Positions 52,077 through 61,821 are shown, counted from the stretch's first letter. The stretch is 64,000 nucleotides of DNA from an uncultured Ignavibacteriota bacterium (GCA_903884005.1 CAISDA010000013.1:106037-170036), one strand, 5' to 3'. A program made the numbers and translations. Notes: a model not told the origin generated them from the sequence alone.

Positions 52077-53633
52077 ATGAAATCCATTGGGGCAATGCTG
52101 TTGTGCGGAATGCTGCTGTCCATATCGACCGGAACTGTGCGAGCGCAATCGGTCAATCATGTGGTCATCAGCGAAGTATACGGCGGCGGCGGAAACGCCG
52201 GTACTGTCTATAAAAATGACTTCATCGAATTGTTTAATCCGACGGGGCTGCCAGTGAGTCTGGCAGGATGGTCCGTGCAATACGCAGCAGCTGCAGGCAG
52301 TTCGTGGAGTGTGACCGTACTGAGCGGGTCGATCCCAGCGTACGGGTATTACCTCATTCAGGAACGCGCAGGAACAGGCGGGACTACGGCTCTTCCGACA
52401 CCGGACGTGACCGGTACAATTTCCATGAGCGCTACCGCAGGGAAGGTCGCGCTTGTGAACAATACGGGAGCACTCTCTGTATCAAACCCGGTCGGAGGCG
52501 CTTCAGTCGTCGACTTTGTTGGGTATGGCACGGCAAATGCCTATGAAGGCGCTGCGGCGGCTGCGGGTCCAACCTATGATAGCCAATCTATTGGAAGATT
52601 GGCCACTCCGTCCGGATTCGGCAACGGCTACGACACCGATAATAATAAAAATGATTTTGCATTACTGACAACCCCCACTCCTCAGAACTCCACCGTGTTC
52701 GATACGACGCCGTATCCCGTCACAGCGCTTGCGATACTTCCTGCATCTAACCGAACCATGCTGATCACATGGACAGCGCCTGTGGGAAATGCCGCCGGTG
52801 TCATCGTTCTTATGCGAAGCGCTGCTCCTGTTGCAACGGCTGTGCCGACCATGGCCTATGAGTCGGTCTCCGGAGCTGACGCACATTTCACAACGGCAGT
52901 TGAAGCCGGAACGGGGGGATTTGGCGCTGCGGGAGACAGACTTGTGTATCAAGGCACTGGAACGGCTGTGACCGTGACCGGACTTGCAGCACACGGGACA
53001 TACCATATCGGCGTGTTTACAGGATCGGGAGCGGTGTGGTCGGCGGCTGTGGTGAGGTCCGAGACGGCTCTTCCTGTTGAACTCGTAACGTTTACTGCGT
53101 ACGCAAGGGGCAGTCATGTCGTGCTCGCTTGGAAAACGGCATGTGAAATCAATAATGCGGGTTTCTCGATCGAGAAGAAGGCCGCGAACAGTGAATGGAC
53201 GAGCATAGCATTTGTGGACGGGCACGGCACCGTCAATGCTCCGCAGACATATTCGTATGCCGATGCGTGTAAGGCAGGGAAGTATGTGTATCGACTGAAG
53301 CAGATCGACCGGGACGGTGCATTCAGCTATAGCCATAATGCGGAAGTGACGGTCGCATTGACTGCGGACGAGTATTCGCTCGGACAGAATCATCCTAACC
53401 CATTCAATCCCGCGACCATCATTCATTTTGCCGTGCAAAGGGAACAGCACGCAAAACTCGTCGTGTTCACTCCGCTGGGACAGGAAGTGGCGACGCTCTT
53501 CGATGGCATTGCGCGTAAACACACGCTCTACGCCATCGAATTCAACGGCGCGGGGTGTTCCAGCGGCATATATTTTTATACGCTGCAAACGGACGACCTG
53601 CGCGAAACGAAAAAAATGTCGTTGGAAAAATAG
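52077..53633 (+). CDS. Secreted lamin-tail-like domain protein with T9SS sorting domain
   Basis: Exported protein of 518 aa from the ATG at 52077 (aggggg upstream; signal peptide MLLCGMLLSISTGTVRAQ). The first 170 residues resemble a lamin-tail domain: HVVISEVYGGGGNAG, NDFIELFNPTGLPVSLAGWSVQY and VDFVGYGTA. An Fn3-like section and a VELVTFTAYARGSHVVLAWKTACEINNAGF stretch, common in secreted Bacteroidota proteins, come next. The final 80 residues are a clear type A T9SS sorting domain (SLGQNHPNPFNPATIIHF, CSSGIYFYTLQT). The protein should be exported through T9SS and cleaved at the surface. The lamin-tail domain may bind nucleic acid or other surface polymers; unproven. Confidence 0.88.
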   Translation: MKSIGAMLLCGMLLSISTGTVRAQSVNHVVISEVYGGGGNAGTVYKNDFIELFNPTGLPVSLAGWSVQYAAAAGSSWSVTVLSGSIPAYGYYLIQERAGTGGTTALPTPDVTGTISMSATAGKVALVNNTGALSVSNPVGGASVVDFVGYGTANAYEGAAAAAGPTYDSQSIGRLATPSGFGNGYDTDNNKNDFALLTTPTPQNSTVFDTTPYPVTALAILPASNRTMLITWTAPVGNAAGVIVLMRSAAPVATAVPTMAYESVSGADAHFTTAVEAGTGGFGAAGDRLVYQGTGTAVTVTGLAAHGTYHIGVFTGSGAVWSAAVVRSETALPVELVTFTAYARGSHVVLAWKTACEINNAGFSIEKKAANSEWTSIAFVDGHGTVNAPQTYSYADACKAGKYVYRLKQIDRDGAFSYSHNAEVTVALTADEYSLGQNHPNPFNPATIIHFAVQREQHAKLVVFTPLGQEVATLFDGIARKHTLYAIEFNGAGCSSGIYFYTLQTDDLRETKKMSLEK

Positions 53634-53653
53634 CGTGCGAGCCGTCCCTATCG

Positions 53654-53701
53654 AATGAGAGAGCCGTGAAGTGCACCATTCATGGCTCTCTCATTTTTTT
53701 T
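53654..53701 (+). terminator. Intrinsic terminator of the lamin-tail-like gene
   Basis: aatgagagagcc pairs perfectly with ggctctctcatt and runs into T8. It lies 20 bp after the stop. Confidence 0.85.
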
Positions 53702-53846
53702 GTTACGGATGTTCATTGTGTTCCGGCATACTTAATTACAGACATCGTTCGGAAAATATTGCAAAGACACGCTGAGGATATCATAAAAAAATAATATTGG
53801 CCGTATATTTAAATAGAGGCGTGTTCATTAACTGTAAGGAGTGTGT

Positions 53847-54113
53847 ATGGCCGGGGAGAAAAATAACGACAAGGAAGCAGAGTTGAATCGGTGCGGAAAA
53901 TGTGAATTGTACACCGCCGTTTCCGAGCATCATGGCCGCTGTGAATTTTGGAGAAGCATGGATGTCCGGCCGGAGTGGATGGAAGGCGAGGCGAAGCCTG
54001 CTCATTCCGTGAGAGCGGACGATGGTGAACGATGTGATGGATTTATCCCTCCCGACAACCAATTGGGTTCCCGGCACACCTGGCTGCTGGATAATTTAAC
54101 GAGCCGGAATTGA
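53847..54113 (+). CDS. Small four-cysteine protein, possible metal or Fe-S site
   Basis: An 88-aa cytoplasmic-looking protein from the ATG at 53847 (taagga upstream; the track's GTG two codons earlier is less likely). Four cysteines lie in the order CGKCELYT, GRCEFW and ERCDGFIPP, with a conserved-looking W and acidic residue before the last Cys. This resembles small proteins in which a CxxC, a middle Cys and a terminal C-G-F hold one [4Fe-4S] cluster or zinc. Function unknown. It is a single gene between two terminators. Confidence 0.65.
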   Translation: MAGEKNNDKEAELNRCGKCELYTAVSEHHGRCEFWRSMDVRPEWMEGEAKPAHSVRADDGERCDGFIPPDNQLGSRHTWLLDNLTSRN

Positions 54114-54160
54114 ATTTTCCACTCGCCGCGCTGCGCATGTGCCAATCGCGAAAGAAATGA

Positions 54161-54200
54161 AACCCCCGACATGAGCAGTCGAGGGTGTTTTTATTTTTTT
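54161..54200 (+). terminator. Intrinsic terminator of the four-Cys gene
   Basis: acccccgac pairs with gtcgagggt (one bulge) around a 7-nt loop, followed by a T-rich run of about 13 bases. Confidence 0.75.
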
Positions 54201-54368
54201 TCACTCGGGGTGGGGCGCGGTAAAATATACGGTTGTCAATTGATTTTAGAGCTGGAATAGCGTAATATAGAACAGTACAGGTTCCGGGGGGGATACAGAT
54301 GTCGCATCCCATCCGGATTTTTATATTTGGACGTTCCACTACACAGCCGCCGAATTCTACTAATAATC

Positions 54369-55724
54369 ATGACCACACAAATGCCGTTTATTAAAAAATA
54401 TGTTCTCGTGTCATTGCTCTGTTCGCTCTCTGTTCTGCCTTCGTGCACAAAAAACAACCCTGTCGATCAGGCCCCTGCACCGGTCGTGCCGGTGAAAGTG
54501 TTGCTGCTGGCACCGGGTAATCTGCAATTGAGTTCACTCACCGCGACGGAAGTGAAATTGCGCTGGACCGATAACAGCACGAACGAAACGGCGTTCATCA
54601 TTGAGCAAAGCACAGACAGCCTGAATTTCACATCTACAGCAACGGTTGGCGCGAATGTGGACTCTGCGACGGTCGCCGGAACATTCCTGACCGTGAACAC
54701 ATATTATTTCCGCGTGAAGGCGAAAAATGCCGATACGACGACCGCCGCGTCGAATGTTGTGCATAAAGCATTGCTGATTCCGCCGTCAAATTTACAAATC
54801 CTCTCGATTGCACTTAACTGGGTGTCGCTCCGCTGGTCGGATAACAGCGCGAATGAAACCGGATTTTATATTGAGCAGCGCACTGATTCATTGAAGTATG
54901 TTCTTGTCGACAGCACGGGACCTAACACAACATCGAAGACCATGATCGGATATTTTGATTCGAGTAATACGTACTCATTCCGTGTCTGCGCACGTACAGG
55001 TGTGAATGCGTCGGCATATTCGAACGCGATCGCACAAACGCTCGGCAAATGGGTGCTTGTGGTCGGTGGAACATTCCAGATGGGAAGGAACGACATGGCG
55101 GATGCACGTCCGGTGCACACCGTCACGCTCTCGAATTATTTAATCGGCAAGTATGAAGTGACGGTTCAGGAATACCGGAAATACACCACTGCCGCCAATA
55201 AGGCATTCCCGGTCGCACCGGCGGGCGGATGGAACGACAACAATCCCATTGTCAATGTGACCTGGAACGAAGCCGATGCGTATTGCAAATGGCTGGACAG
55301 CACGTCTGTGAAGACAGTACGCCTTCCGACGGAGGCTGAATGGGAATACGCCGCCCGGGGCGGCGTGAATACGCAGAATTGTGTCTACAGCGGAAGCAAT
55401 ATTGTTGGTGATGTCGCATGGTATTATTTAAATTCAAACAATATGACATATCCTGTGGGGACAAAACTTCCGAACGAACTTGGCATTTACGACATGAGCG
55501 GGAACGCATGGGAATGGGTGTACGACTGGCAGGGATCATATTCCTATTTGCCCCAGATCAATCCGAAAGGCCCCACACTCGGGGGGACGAATAAAGTGTT
55601 CCGCGGAGGATCCTGGTTTAATTATGGATTGGCAGACAATGAATGCCGTGTCGACACACGCTATACCTATACCCCGGATAGAAAAGTGAGCGACGGCGGA
55701 TTTAGAATCGTCAAAGAACGATAA
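54369..55724 (+). CDS. Lipoprotein with two Fn3-like domains and an FGE/SUMF1-like domain lacking the catalytic Cys pair
   Basis: Lipoprotein of 451 aa from the ATG at 54369, with the lipobox LPSC after a hydrophobic helix. Two fibronectin III-like repeats follow (LRWTDNSTNETAFIIEQ and LRWSDNSANETGFYIEQ). From about residue 225 there is a formylglycine-generating-enzyme-like domain: GGTFQMGRNDM, YEVTVQEYRKY, PIVNVTWNEADAYCKWLD, RLPTEAEWEYAARGG, GNAWEWVYDW, FRGGSW and GGFRIV. Where human FGE has its two active-site cysteines (CHRSYC), this protein reads NYGLAD, so formylglycine formation is unlikely. Domains of this fold without cysteines often bind ligands or surface partners. No sulfatase gene is near. 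Confidence 0.85.
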   Translation: MTTQMPFIKKYVLVSLLCSLSVLPSCTKNNPVDQAPAPVVPVKVLLLAPGNLQLSSLTATEVKLRWTDNSTNETAFIIEQSTDSLNFTSTATVGANVDSATVAGTFLTVNTYYFRVKAKNADTTTAASNVVHKALLIPPSNLQILSIALNWVSLRWSDNSANETGFYIEQRTDSLKYVLVDSTGPNTTSKTMIGYFDSSNTYSFRVCARTGVNASAYSNAIAQTLGKWVLVVGGTFQMGRNDMADARPVHTVTLSNYLIGKYEVTVQEYRKYTTAANKAFPVAPAGGWNDNNPIVNVTWNEADAYCKWLDSTSVKTVRLPTEAEWEYAARGGVNTQNCVYSGSNIVGDVAWYYLNSNNMTYPVGTKLPNELGIYDMSGNAWEWVYDWQGSYSYLPQINPKGPTLGGTNKVFRGGSWFNYGLADNECRVDTRYTYTPDRKVSDGGFRIVKER

Positions 55725-55767
55725 AAGGCTGCAAGCAGGGCCACGATTAAATTCCTCTATAAGTTGG

Positions 55768-55799
55768 GTTTCCCCTAGTGGAAAGAAGACTGGGGAAAC
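55768..55799 (+). terminator. Hairpin downstream of the FGE-like gene
   Basis: gtttcccctagt pairs with actggggaaac with one bulged base, 44 bp after the stop codon. No T-run follows. Confidence 0.4.
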
Positions 55800-56158
55800 G
55801 CATGCTGTGAGTCCAAATACGTAGATGAATGCATTGATCGGTCAATATTCGCCAACAGAATAACAAACTTCAAATATATTTTCCCCCAATTCCATCCTCA
55901 GAAGTACATTTCCTTCAAATCTTCCATTATTAGGCAATTGTAGAGATGTTTTATTAATGGCATTAAAATTGCGACTACTTTAAGCAAATTTAAACTTCCC
56001 CACTCGACACTGTTTCTATCGGACAGCCGTATGATGGCCGAGGGAGATTGCGTTGGTATGTTGTTTTCCAGGCTGCCAACGGTATGGAAGATGGCGGGCA
56101 TGGTAAGTTTATCACGTTCATAGGTATGTTATAAATTTACAGATAATTTGGAGGAAGT
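55800..56158. other. Intergenic tract upstream of the porin gene
   Basis: About 360 bp without a supported gene; the 67-aa minus-strand frame at 55898..56101 has no recognisable domain. The end of the tract has tataaa (56130 region) and ggaggaag before the porin start, so it probably contains that gene's promoter and ribosome site. Confidence 0.5.
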
Positions 56159-57220
56159 ATGGTGAAGAAAATTGGTACCGTGGTTTCAGTGATAGTTGTT
56201 CTATCTCTTCTTCGAATGACAGAACTGCATTCTCAAGTGAAATTTGCAGGATATATGCAGAATTGGTTCATCAATCAACAGAATGTTGTTTCGGACAAGA
56301 ATCTGGAACAGGGCGTATCGGGTTTCCGCATACGACGGGCCCGGTTGAACGCAAAAGCGGAACTGAATGACGTGTTCAGCGTTGAAACGTGGTTTGAATT
56401 CGCCGACAAAGACAACATACTTCTGGATTTTAAGGCGGTGGCGAAGCTCTCGCCAGCGGCTATTGTGACGGTTGGACAGTTCATCACGCCGGTGCAAACG
56501 TACGAATCGAGCAGACAATCGTCTTCGTCTATTTTGTTTTATGAACTTTCCGATGTTGCCGTCGCGCTGTCGACAAATATGGGACATGGCAACTACCGCG
56601 ATGTCGGTGTGATGGTCGGAGGTCAGTTGTCCATCGTTACCTACGGCATCTATATGGGTAACGGCACAGGACGATTCAACTATGCCGGAAGCGCGAGCAC
56701 CCTGTCCATTAACAACAGAAAATTGGGCGACGGGTTAATGGGCGGCAGGGTCGATGTGGAAATTGTCAAAGGTCTCACAGTTGGCGGACATTACGGCATC
56801 AATAAACAGGACAGCGTGTCCGGGAGCGCATACGGAACAAAGCCGGTATCGTATGACCGCAATTCGTATTCAGCCAATCTCCTTTTGGATGGATTCGGTA
56901 TTCCTGCATTGTACGCCTACGCTTCTGTCAGTGGTGGTCAAGTAAATGAAGCGAAGACGACGTATGACGGTATCGTTGCCGCAGTGGGATATAAGGTGTT
57001 GCCGGAGCTGCAATTACTTGCTCGGTACGATACCTACAACTCGACGGTCGGCACTGCGGCCACGCAAAAAAAGAACAATACCACGGTGGGAGTTCTGTAC
57101 TATCTCTTCAAGGAGAAGACAGAGATCGTTCGTCTCGGACTCGATTATGAAATGCGCAAAGAAGAACCGATAGAAGTGAATAAGGATATGGTCGTGCTCT
57201 GGGCGCAATTTAAATTCTAA
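56159..57220 (+). CDS. Porin of the phosphate-selective (OprO/OprP-like) type
   Basis: Exported barrel of 353 aa. A signal peptide ends near ELHSQ, and the mature protein opens with VKFAGYMQNWFINQQN and GVSGFRIRRARLNAKAELNDVFSVETWFEF. That block, with the arginine-rich turn RIRRARL, is typical of the porin O/P family. Strand-turn alternation continues to a final ALWAQFKF-like strand (VVLWAQFKF). ggaggaag precedes the ATG. Substrate selectivity (phosphate, polyphosphate or other anion) is not established. The next gene, a small secreted protein, lies 155 bp downstream. Confidence 0.78.
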   Translation: MVKKIGTVVSVIVVLSLLRMTELHSQVKFAGYMQNWFINQQNVVSDKNLEQGVSGFRIRRARLNAKAELNDVFSVETWFEFADKDNILLDFKAVAKLSPAAIVTVGQFITPVQTYESSRQSSSSILFYELSDVAVALSTNMGHGNYRDVGVMVGGQLSIVTYGIYMGNGTGRFNYAGSASTLSINNRKLGDGLMGGRVDVEIVKGLTVGGHYGINKQDSVSGSAYGTKPVSYDRNSYSANLLLDGFGIPALYAYASVSGGQVNEAKTTYDGIVAAVGYKVLPELQLLARYDTYNSTVGTAATQKKNNTTVGVLYYLFKEKTEIVRLGLDYEMRKEEPIEVNKDMVVLWAQFKF

Positions 57221-57375
57221 GGGAACCGAAACGACGGACAACAATATTCATACCCACTGTTCGAGATCGGGCCACCCATTTAAGCTATCAACAGATCTGC
57301 CGATAGTAGTAGAGTATTTCATAGAAAATAAAATCAGCGTTTAATTACACAAATATACATTTCAAGGATTACACT

Positions 57376-57936
57376 ATGACTACAGAGCGTATGCACTCAA
57401 CGCGTAGAATTACCCGAATCATTGGAGTAGCAGCGTGTATGGTTTTGTTTGCATTTCCCGTTTTGGCACAGAAAGCATCGTTTGGACAACAAGTAGCTGT
57501 GATGAAGGTTTTAAAAGCTGATTTAAAAATTGTGGGAGTCCTGGCAGGGACTCTCAATGATAAAATGTCGCAGGATCTCACGCGGGCAGGTCTATCGCAG
57601 GGCGTTACCGTCGTCATCGCAAAACCGAAGGATCAACGCGAAGTCGGTTCGCTGTACAAGAAATTGCTCAATGAAAAGAAAATTCAAATGCTATGGCTAC
57701 CGGACGCAAATGATGATGTGGTGAACGGCGTCGGCATCGATTATCTGAGAGAGAATACCGCAATGGATGGCGTCGGATTATGTGTGACGGAAAAAAAATT
57801 AGTGTCGGGCGGCGTGTTGTGCAGTGTCCAGCTTGAAAACGGAAAATTGATCGTGTATGTGAATAAGAAGATCGCCTCGGTCGTCGGCGCCGTGATTCCG
57901 GGCGAGGGAGGCGATATTAATTTTGTGGCTCAATAA
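57376..57936 (+). CDS. Secreted protein resembling a periplasmic binding protein fragment
   Basis: An exported 186-aa protein (signal VAACMVLFAFPVLAQ; aagga upstream of the ATG). The mature part alternates strands and helices (LKADLKIVGVLAGTLNDKMSQDLTRAG, VTVVIAKPKDQREVGSLYKKLL, IQMLWLPDANDDVVNG, AMDGVGLCVTEKK) in a way that resembles one lobe of ABC-type substrate-binding proteins of the DUF534/ABC_sub_bind group. It is about half their length and has no adjacent permease or ATPase. It may act with the porin upstream, but this is only positional. Confidence 0.6.
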   Translation: MTTERMHSTRRITRIIGVAACMVLFAFPVLAQKASFGQQVAVMKVLKADLKIVGVLAGTLNDKMSQDLTRAGLSQGVTVVIAKPKDQREVGSLYKKLLNEKKIQMLWLPDANDDVVNGVGIDYLRENTAMDGVGLCVTEKKLVSGGVLCSVQLENGKLIVYVNKKIASVVGAVIPGEGGDINFVAQ

Positions 57937-57990
57937 GCACAGAACGGACTGCTCTACGGGCGCATCTCGATTCGGCATGAAAAATAACGG

Positions 57991-58017
57991 GACGGCATGA
58001 CATCCGTTCATGCCGTC
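57991..58017 (+). terminator. Hairpin after the small secreted protein gene
   Basis: gacggcatga (57991-58000) and tcatgccgtc (58008-58017) pair perfectly around a 7-nt loop. The T-run is weak. Confidence 0.65.
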
Positions 58018-58271
58018 TCATCGCGCGTTAATTCGCGCACCCCTGTCTGTAATGAGAGCAAAGAAGTGTCTTCGCTACGTTCAATGTCAAAATATTTTCC
58101 CCTCCTCCACGGTAATTATTGACTCCTTCATTTCATTCATGCGCCATCCCAACGATCAATGATCGACACCAATAATATTGAGATTTGAAGAAAGATTGCC
58201 TATTTTATCGCACTCATGTTCTTGCCGTGCATACAACCGTATTGCGGTCTCTTTTCATCCTGAAGGATCAT

Positions 58272-61200
58272 ATGTCTCGATCGAAACTTCGTTATGCGCT
58301 TTTCTGCGTCTTGTTGTTCATTACCGCTTCGTGCACGGCACAGTCCGTAGCCAACGGCGGATTTGAAGGATCGCTGTCCGAGTGGCACTCGTCGGAAAAA
58401 AACGTCGCGCTAGACCGGAGCGTCATGCATTCCGGCACGGCATCGCTGCGCCTCACGAGCGCTGTGCCGGTCCGAGCGACAGTGAGTTCAGAACCAGTGA
58501 GACTCAACGTCGGATCTCTCTATCGCGTGAGCGCGTGGGTGAAGACGGCCGATGTCCGAACAGACAGCCGCGACCAATACCCGACCCCGGTTGGAGCGTG
58601 CATTGCAATGGCGTCGTTCCCTTTCACGAATCAATCGGGAGCGGCGGGCGGGACGGGCGACTGGAAAAAATTAGAAGCGCTCTTCATCGCAACTCAGAGT
58701 GAGGACAGAGTCTGCCTCTACCTTGGAAAAAACGGCAGCGCCACAGGCACGGCGTGGTTCGACGATGTCATAGTGGAAGAAGAGACGGACATCACACGGT
58801 ATATCCCGATGGAAACGGTCAAATGGCAGGGCGATGCATTCCGCTTTGAAGACCGCGGTTGGATCTTTGTCCATATCGAAGGGACTCCGTATGCACGTGG
58901 AGTCCAATACGGCAGACTCATGGCCGACGAGATCAAAGAATTCATCACTAAACTGTCGATCAATAAAAATACGATGCAGCCGCAAACCGGATGGAATGAA
59001 ATGCGATTCGCAACCGATGCGTTGCTGCTGCGTAAATTCGATACTGAATACCTTGAGGAAATGAAAGGAATCGCCGACGGGGCGAACGCGGGAGGCGCGA
59101 CCGTGTTCGGTAAGCCACTGACGCTGCTGGATGTGGTGACCATTAATTGTGCCGTCGATGTATCGTATGCAGGCGATGCGCTTCCTGTGACACCGACGCC
59201 CCTGACCGGCAGATCATTCCTTTCAGCTGAAGACGACCTGACAGTGCAGGAACGGCTGCATAAATGTTCCTCGTTCCTCGCGTCCAAATCTGCCACAAAG
59301 GACAAGCGGATCGTGTTCGGCCAGCTCTTCATGTGGAACGCCTATACGGGCATCCATTGGAATGTGATCGTCGACGATAACCCCTCATCGGGGCACAGAC
59401 TCGTGTATCAGACGTTTCCGGGAGGAATACATTCTGGATCCGACTTTTATATCAACGACGCCGGCATCATGATCGGAGAGACGACCGTCAATCAATCGCC
59501 GTTCGACGCCGACGGCACGCCGCAATCGTACCGCATCCGCAAGGCCGCGCAATATGCCGGCACGATCGACGATGTCGTGCGCATCATGACCGAAAGGAAC
59601 AACGGTCTTTATACGAATGACTGGCTCATCGGTGACGCGAAGACGAACGACATCGCGGTGCTGGCGCTCGGCACGAAAAAGCATACCGTATGGCGAAGCT
59701 CCCGGCAGGAATGGTATGACGGGCAGAAGGATTGGTACTGGAGCGACAACAATGTGAAGTCGGACGACGTGCGAAGGGAATATGTGACAAATGAGGACAA
59801 TGCCCCCTATGACGTCATATTCAAACCGGTGAATCGGGATATCGCGTTTAGAACATTCTACAACGACAAGCATGGCGTCATCGATGCAAATGCAGGCATC
59901 GACATACTGGCAACATCGCCTATCAACCGTCCTCACGCGTGCGACGGGAAGGTAACGACCGGCGCGATGGCGGACAAGATGATGTTCTTTGCACACTCGG
60001 GTAAAGTGACGATGCGCGAAAAATTTGTCGGCGAAAACGGCCGCGTGCCGGACCTGCCCGGAGCCCAGCCGCAGTTCGCGCTCGGGTATACCGTCATCGC
60101 GCCTCTGCTCTTCGTCGAAAAGCTGCAGCAGGCGCATCGTTCCATCGCGGCCGTAGCGGCCGTTGCTGCCGTGAAAGAACGTGCCGACAATATTGACAGT
60201 GTGAAAATTGTGTACTCCTTCGATCCGAAAATGTTATGGCACAATTCAGTCTATCCGGCATCGCCGAAGGAAAATTGGTATGTCAGCGCCACGGCCGCGT
60301 ATTGGAACCTGCTTCACGCAATGCCTGCCGTGCCTGCGAAAGCGGCGGCCTATGTGCGTGATGAACTGTCTGAATTGAACTGCCGATACCTCTATACAAC
60401 GAAAAGAGAAGGCCCGCTTGCCGCACGCGATGCCCGCGTGTCGTACGACAGCTATAAATATTACCAGGTGCCTCGCATTCGGGGAACGTTTGTCCTCCAT
60501 CAATTGCGGCTGCTTGTGGGTAATGAGAAGTTTGCGAAGGCGGAGGCATCCATTCATGAAAAATATTCGGGGAAAGAAGTCACGAACGAACAGATCGTTG
60601 AGACGTTTGAGCGCGAAACCGGCCGATCGGTGAAGGCATACATTGATCAATGGCTCGATCGCGACGATCTGCCTGTTTGTGAAGTCACAGTGAAATTGAA
60701 AGAACACGCGCCGACCGGTACGCTTCATGAACCGATCGCATCGCCGCGGGCGCATGACGGTGCGAAGGCCGACGCGGCCACGAAGGAAGGACATACAAAC
60801 GGCACGCACTCGCCTTCATCGGATGTTCAGGTTCTTGACGGCTTAAGTCAGCCCGTGATGAAAGGGGAAAAGTGGTCGGTTGAAGCAACTGTCGCACAGA
60901 ACGGTCATCCGTACCATTTCTTCACGACCGTGACGATCGAAACAGAAAAAGAAAAAATATACAGGCTTGTTGAAATACAGAACGCTTCAACAGTGATCCA
61001 ATTCGAAACGAAAGACAAACCCACGGCGTTCCGATTCAACAGCGGCAACGACATACCGGTGGACCGGGAACGCTATTTCACATTCTCGAATTTCTCCGAT
61101 GACTTTTCATCGGTGCTCATCGTGTATGGTACGACGCGGCAGGTCGAAGCGCAGCATACATTGGCGCTGCGGTTCCGGAAAATGGCGGCCGACCGGTTCA

Positions 61201-61580
61201 CCGAAACAATGCTTCCGGTGGCGAAGGAGAGCGAACTGACCGACAGTATTTTGGCCTGCCACGATCTTGTCGTGCTGGGTAATAGTGCAGAAAACGAACT
61301 GACGAAACGCCTGGCAGCGAAGCTGAACATCGAGGTTGGAACAAATTATTTCGCGTGGCAGGACAAGACGTACGCGGCGAGCGATGACGGATTATTCATC
61401 GCCGTGCCCAACCCATTTAACCCATCAAAAACAGTGTACCTTTTCGCCGGCAATAGTGTGTTGGAGGTCTACAATATGACGAAAACATTGCCTCGTTTGC
61501 CCAGTTGGGCGATCTTCAAGAAAGACCAGGTCATCGATAAAGGCTATCATCCTTTGACTGAACAGGGGCAGGCCAAATAA
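58272..61580 (+). CDS. Large lipoprotein: carbohydrate-binding-like, C45-like Ntn-hydrolase and aminopeptidase-like regions
   Basis: Lipoprotein of 1102 aa from the ATG at 58272 (aagga upstream; lipobox ITASC). The first 170 residues look like a CBM4/9-type jelly roll (NGGFEGSLSEWHSS, LNVGSLYRVSAWVKT, GTAWFDDVIVEE). Next comes a peptidase C45 / acyltransferase-like Ntn-hydrolase: GTPYARGVQYGRLMADEI, then KCSSFLASKSATKDKRIVFGQLFMWN, where the Cys would be the nucleophile exposed by self-cleavage. The region around residues 770-840 (FVLHQLRLLVGNEKF, ETFERETGRSVKAYIDQWLD) resembles the C-terminal helices of M1 aminopeptidases, but no HExxH zinc motif is present. Substrate unknown; an amide-bond hydrolase at the outer surface is inferred. 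Confidence 0.7.
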   Translation: MSRSKLRYALFCVLLFITASCTAQSVANGGFEGSLSEWHSSEKNVALDRSVMHSGTASLRLTSAVPVRATVSSEPVRLNVGSLYRVSAWVKTADVRTDSRDQYPTPVGACIAMASFPFTNQSGAAGGTGDWKKLEALFIATQSEDRVCLYLGKNGSATGTAWFDDVIVEEETDITRYIPMETVKWQGDAFRFEDRGWIFVHIEGTPYARGVQYGRLMADEIKEFITKLSINKNTMQPQTGWNEMRFATDALLLRKFDTEYLEEMKGIADGANAGGATVFGKPLTLLDVVTINCAVDVSYAGDALPVTPTPLTGRSFLSAEDDLTVQERLHKCSSFLASKSATKDKRIVFGQLFMWNAYTGIHWNVIVDDNPSSGHRLVYQTFPGGIHSGSDFYINDAGIMIGETTVNQSPFDADGTPQSYRIRKAAQYAGTIDDVVRIMTERNNGLYTNDWLIGDAKTNDIAVLALGTKKHTVWRSSRQEWYDGQKDWYWSDNNVKSDDVRREYVTNEDNAPYDVIFKPVNRDIAFRTFYNDKHGVIDANAGIDILATSPINRPHACDGKVTTGAMADKMMFFAHSGKVTMREKFVGENGRVPDLPGAQPQFALGYTVIAPLLFVEKLQQAHRSIAAVAAVAAVKERADNIDSVKIVYSFDPKMLWHNSVYPASPKENWYVSATAAYWNLLHAMPAVPAKAAAYVRDELSELNCRYLYTTKREGPLAARDARVSYDSYKYYQVPRIRGTFVLHQLRLLVGNEKFAKAEASIHEKYSGKEVTNEQIVETFERETGRSVKAYIDQWLDRDDLPVCEVTVKLKEHAPTGTLHEPIASPRAHDGAKADAATKEGHTNGTHSPSSDVQVLDGLSQPVMKGEKWSVEATVAQNGHPYHFFTTVTIETEKEKIYRLVEIQNASTVIQFETKDKPTAFRFNSGNDIPVDRERYFTFSNFSDDFSSVLIVYGTTRQVEAQHTLALRFRKMAADRFTETMLPVAKESELTDSILACHDLVVLGNSAENELTKRLAAKLNIEVGTNYFAWQDKTYAASDDGLFIAVPNPFNPSKTVYLFAGNSVLEVYNMTKTLPRLPSWAIFKKDQVIDKGYHPLTEQGQAK

Positions 61581-61795
61581 CCGCCAAGCCGGCTGCCGGA
61601 ATGCAACGGAACAATTTCTACAAAAGTGATATCACCGGGGTCAATGTTCGATCACCTCGGCCTGGCCAAAGCCAAAGAAGCATCGACCTACGGATCCACT
61701 GCGGACGAACCCTTGAATTTGCCGGACACGGAACGGCAGTTCGATTCAGCACACCGCAGACGCACCAACACCCATTGCAGCATCCGCCGCACGAC

Positions 61796-61821
61796 AACGG
61801 CAGCCATCATCGGCTGCCGTT
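61796..61821 (+). terminator. Hairpin downstream of the large lipoprotein gene
   Basis: aacggcagcc and ggctgccgtt pair perfectly (10 bp) around atcatc. It lies about 215 bp after the stop with no T-run. The sequence between stop and hairpin has two short open frames that I do not support as genes. Confidence 0.5.

Noticed and set aside
55898-56101. 67-aa minus-strand ORF before the porin gene
   Set aside because: No domain and no ribosome site; spans what is probably the porin upstream region.
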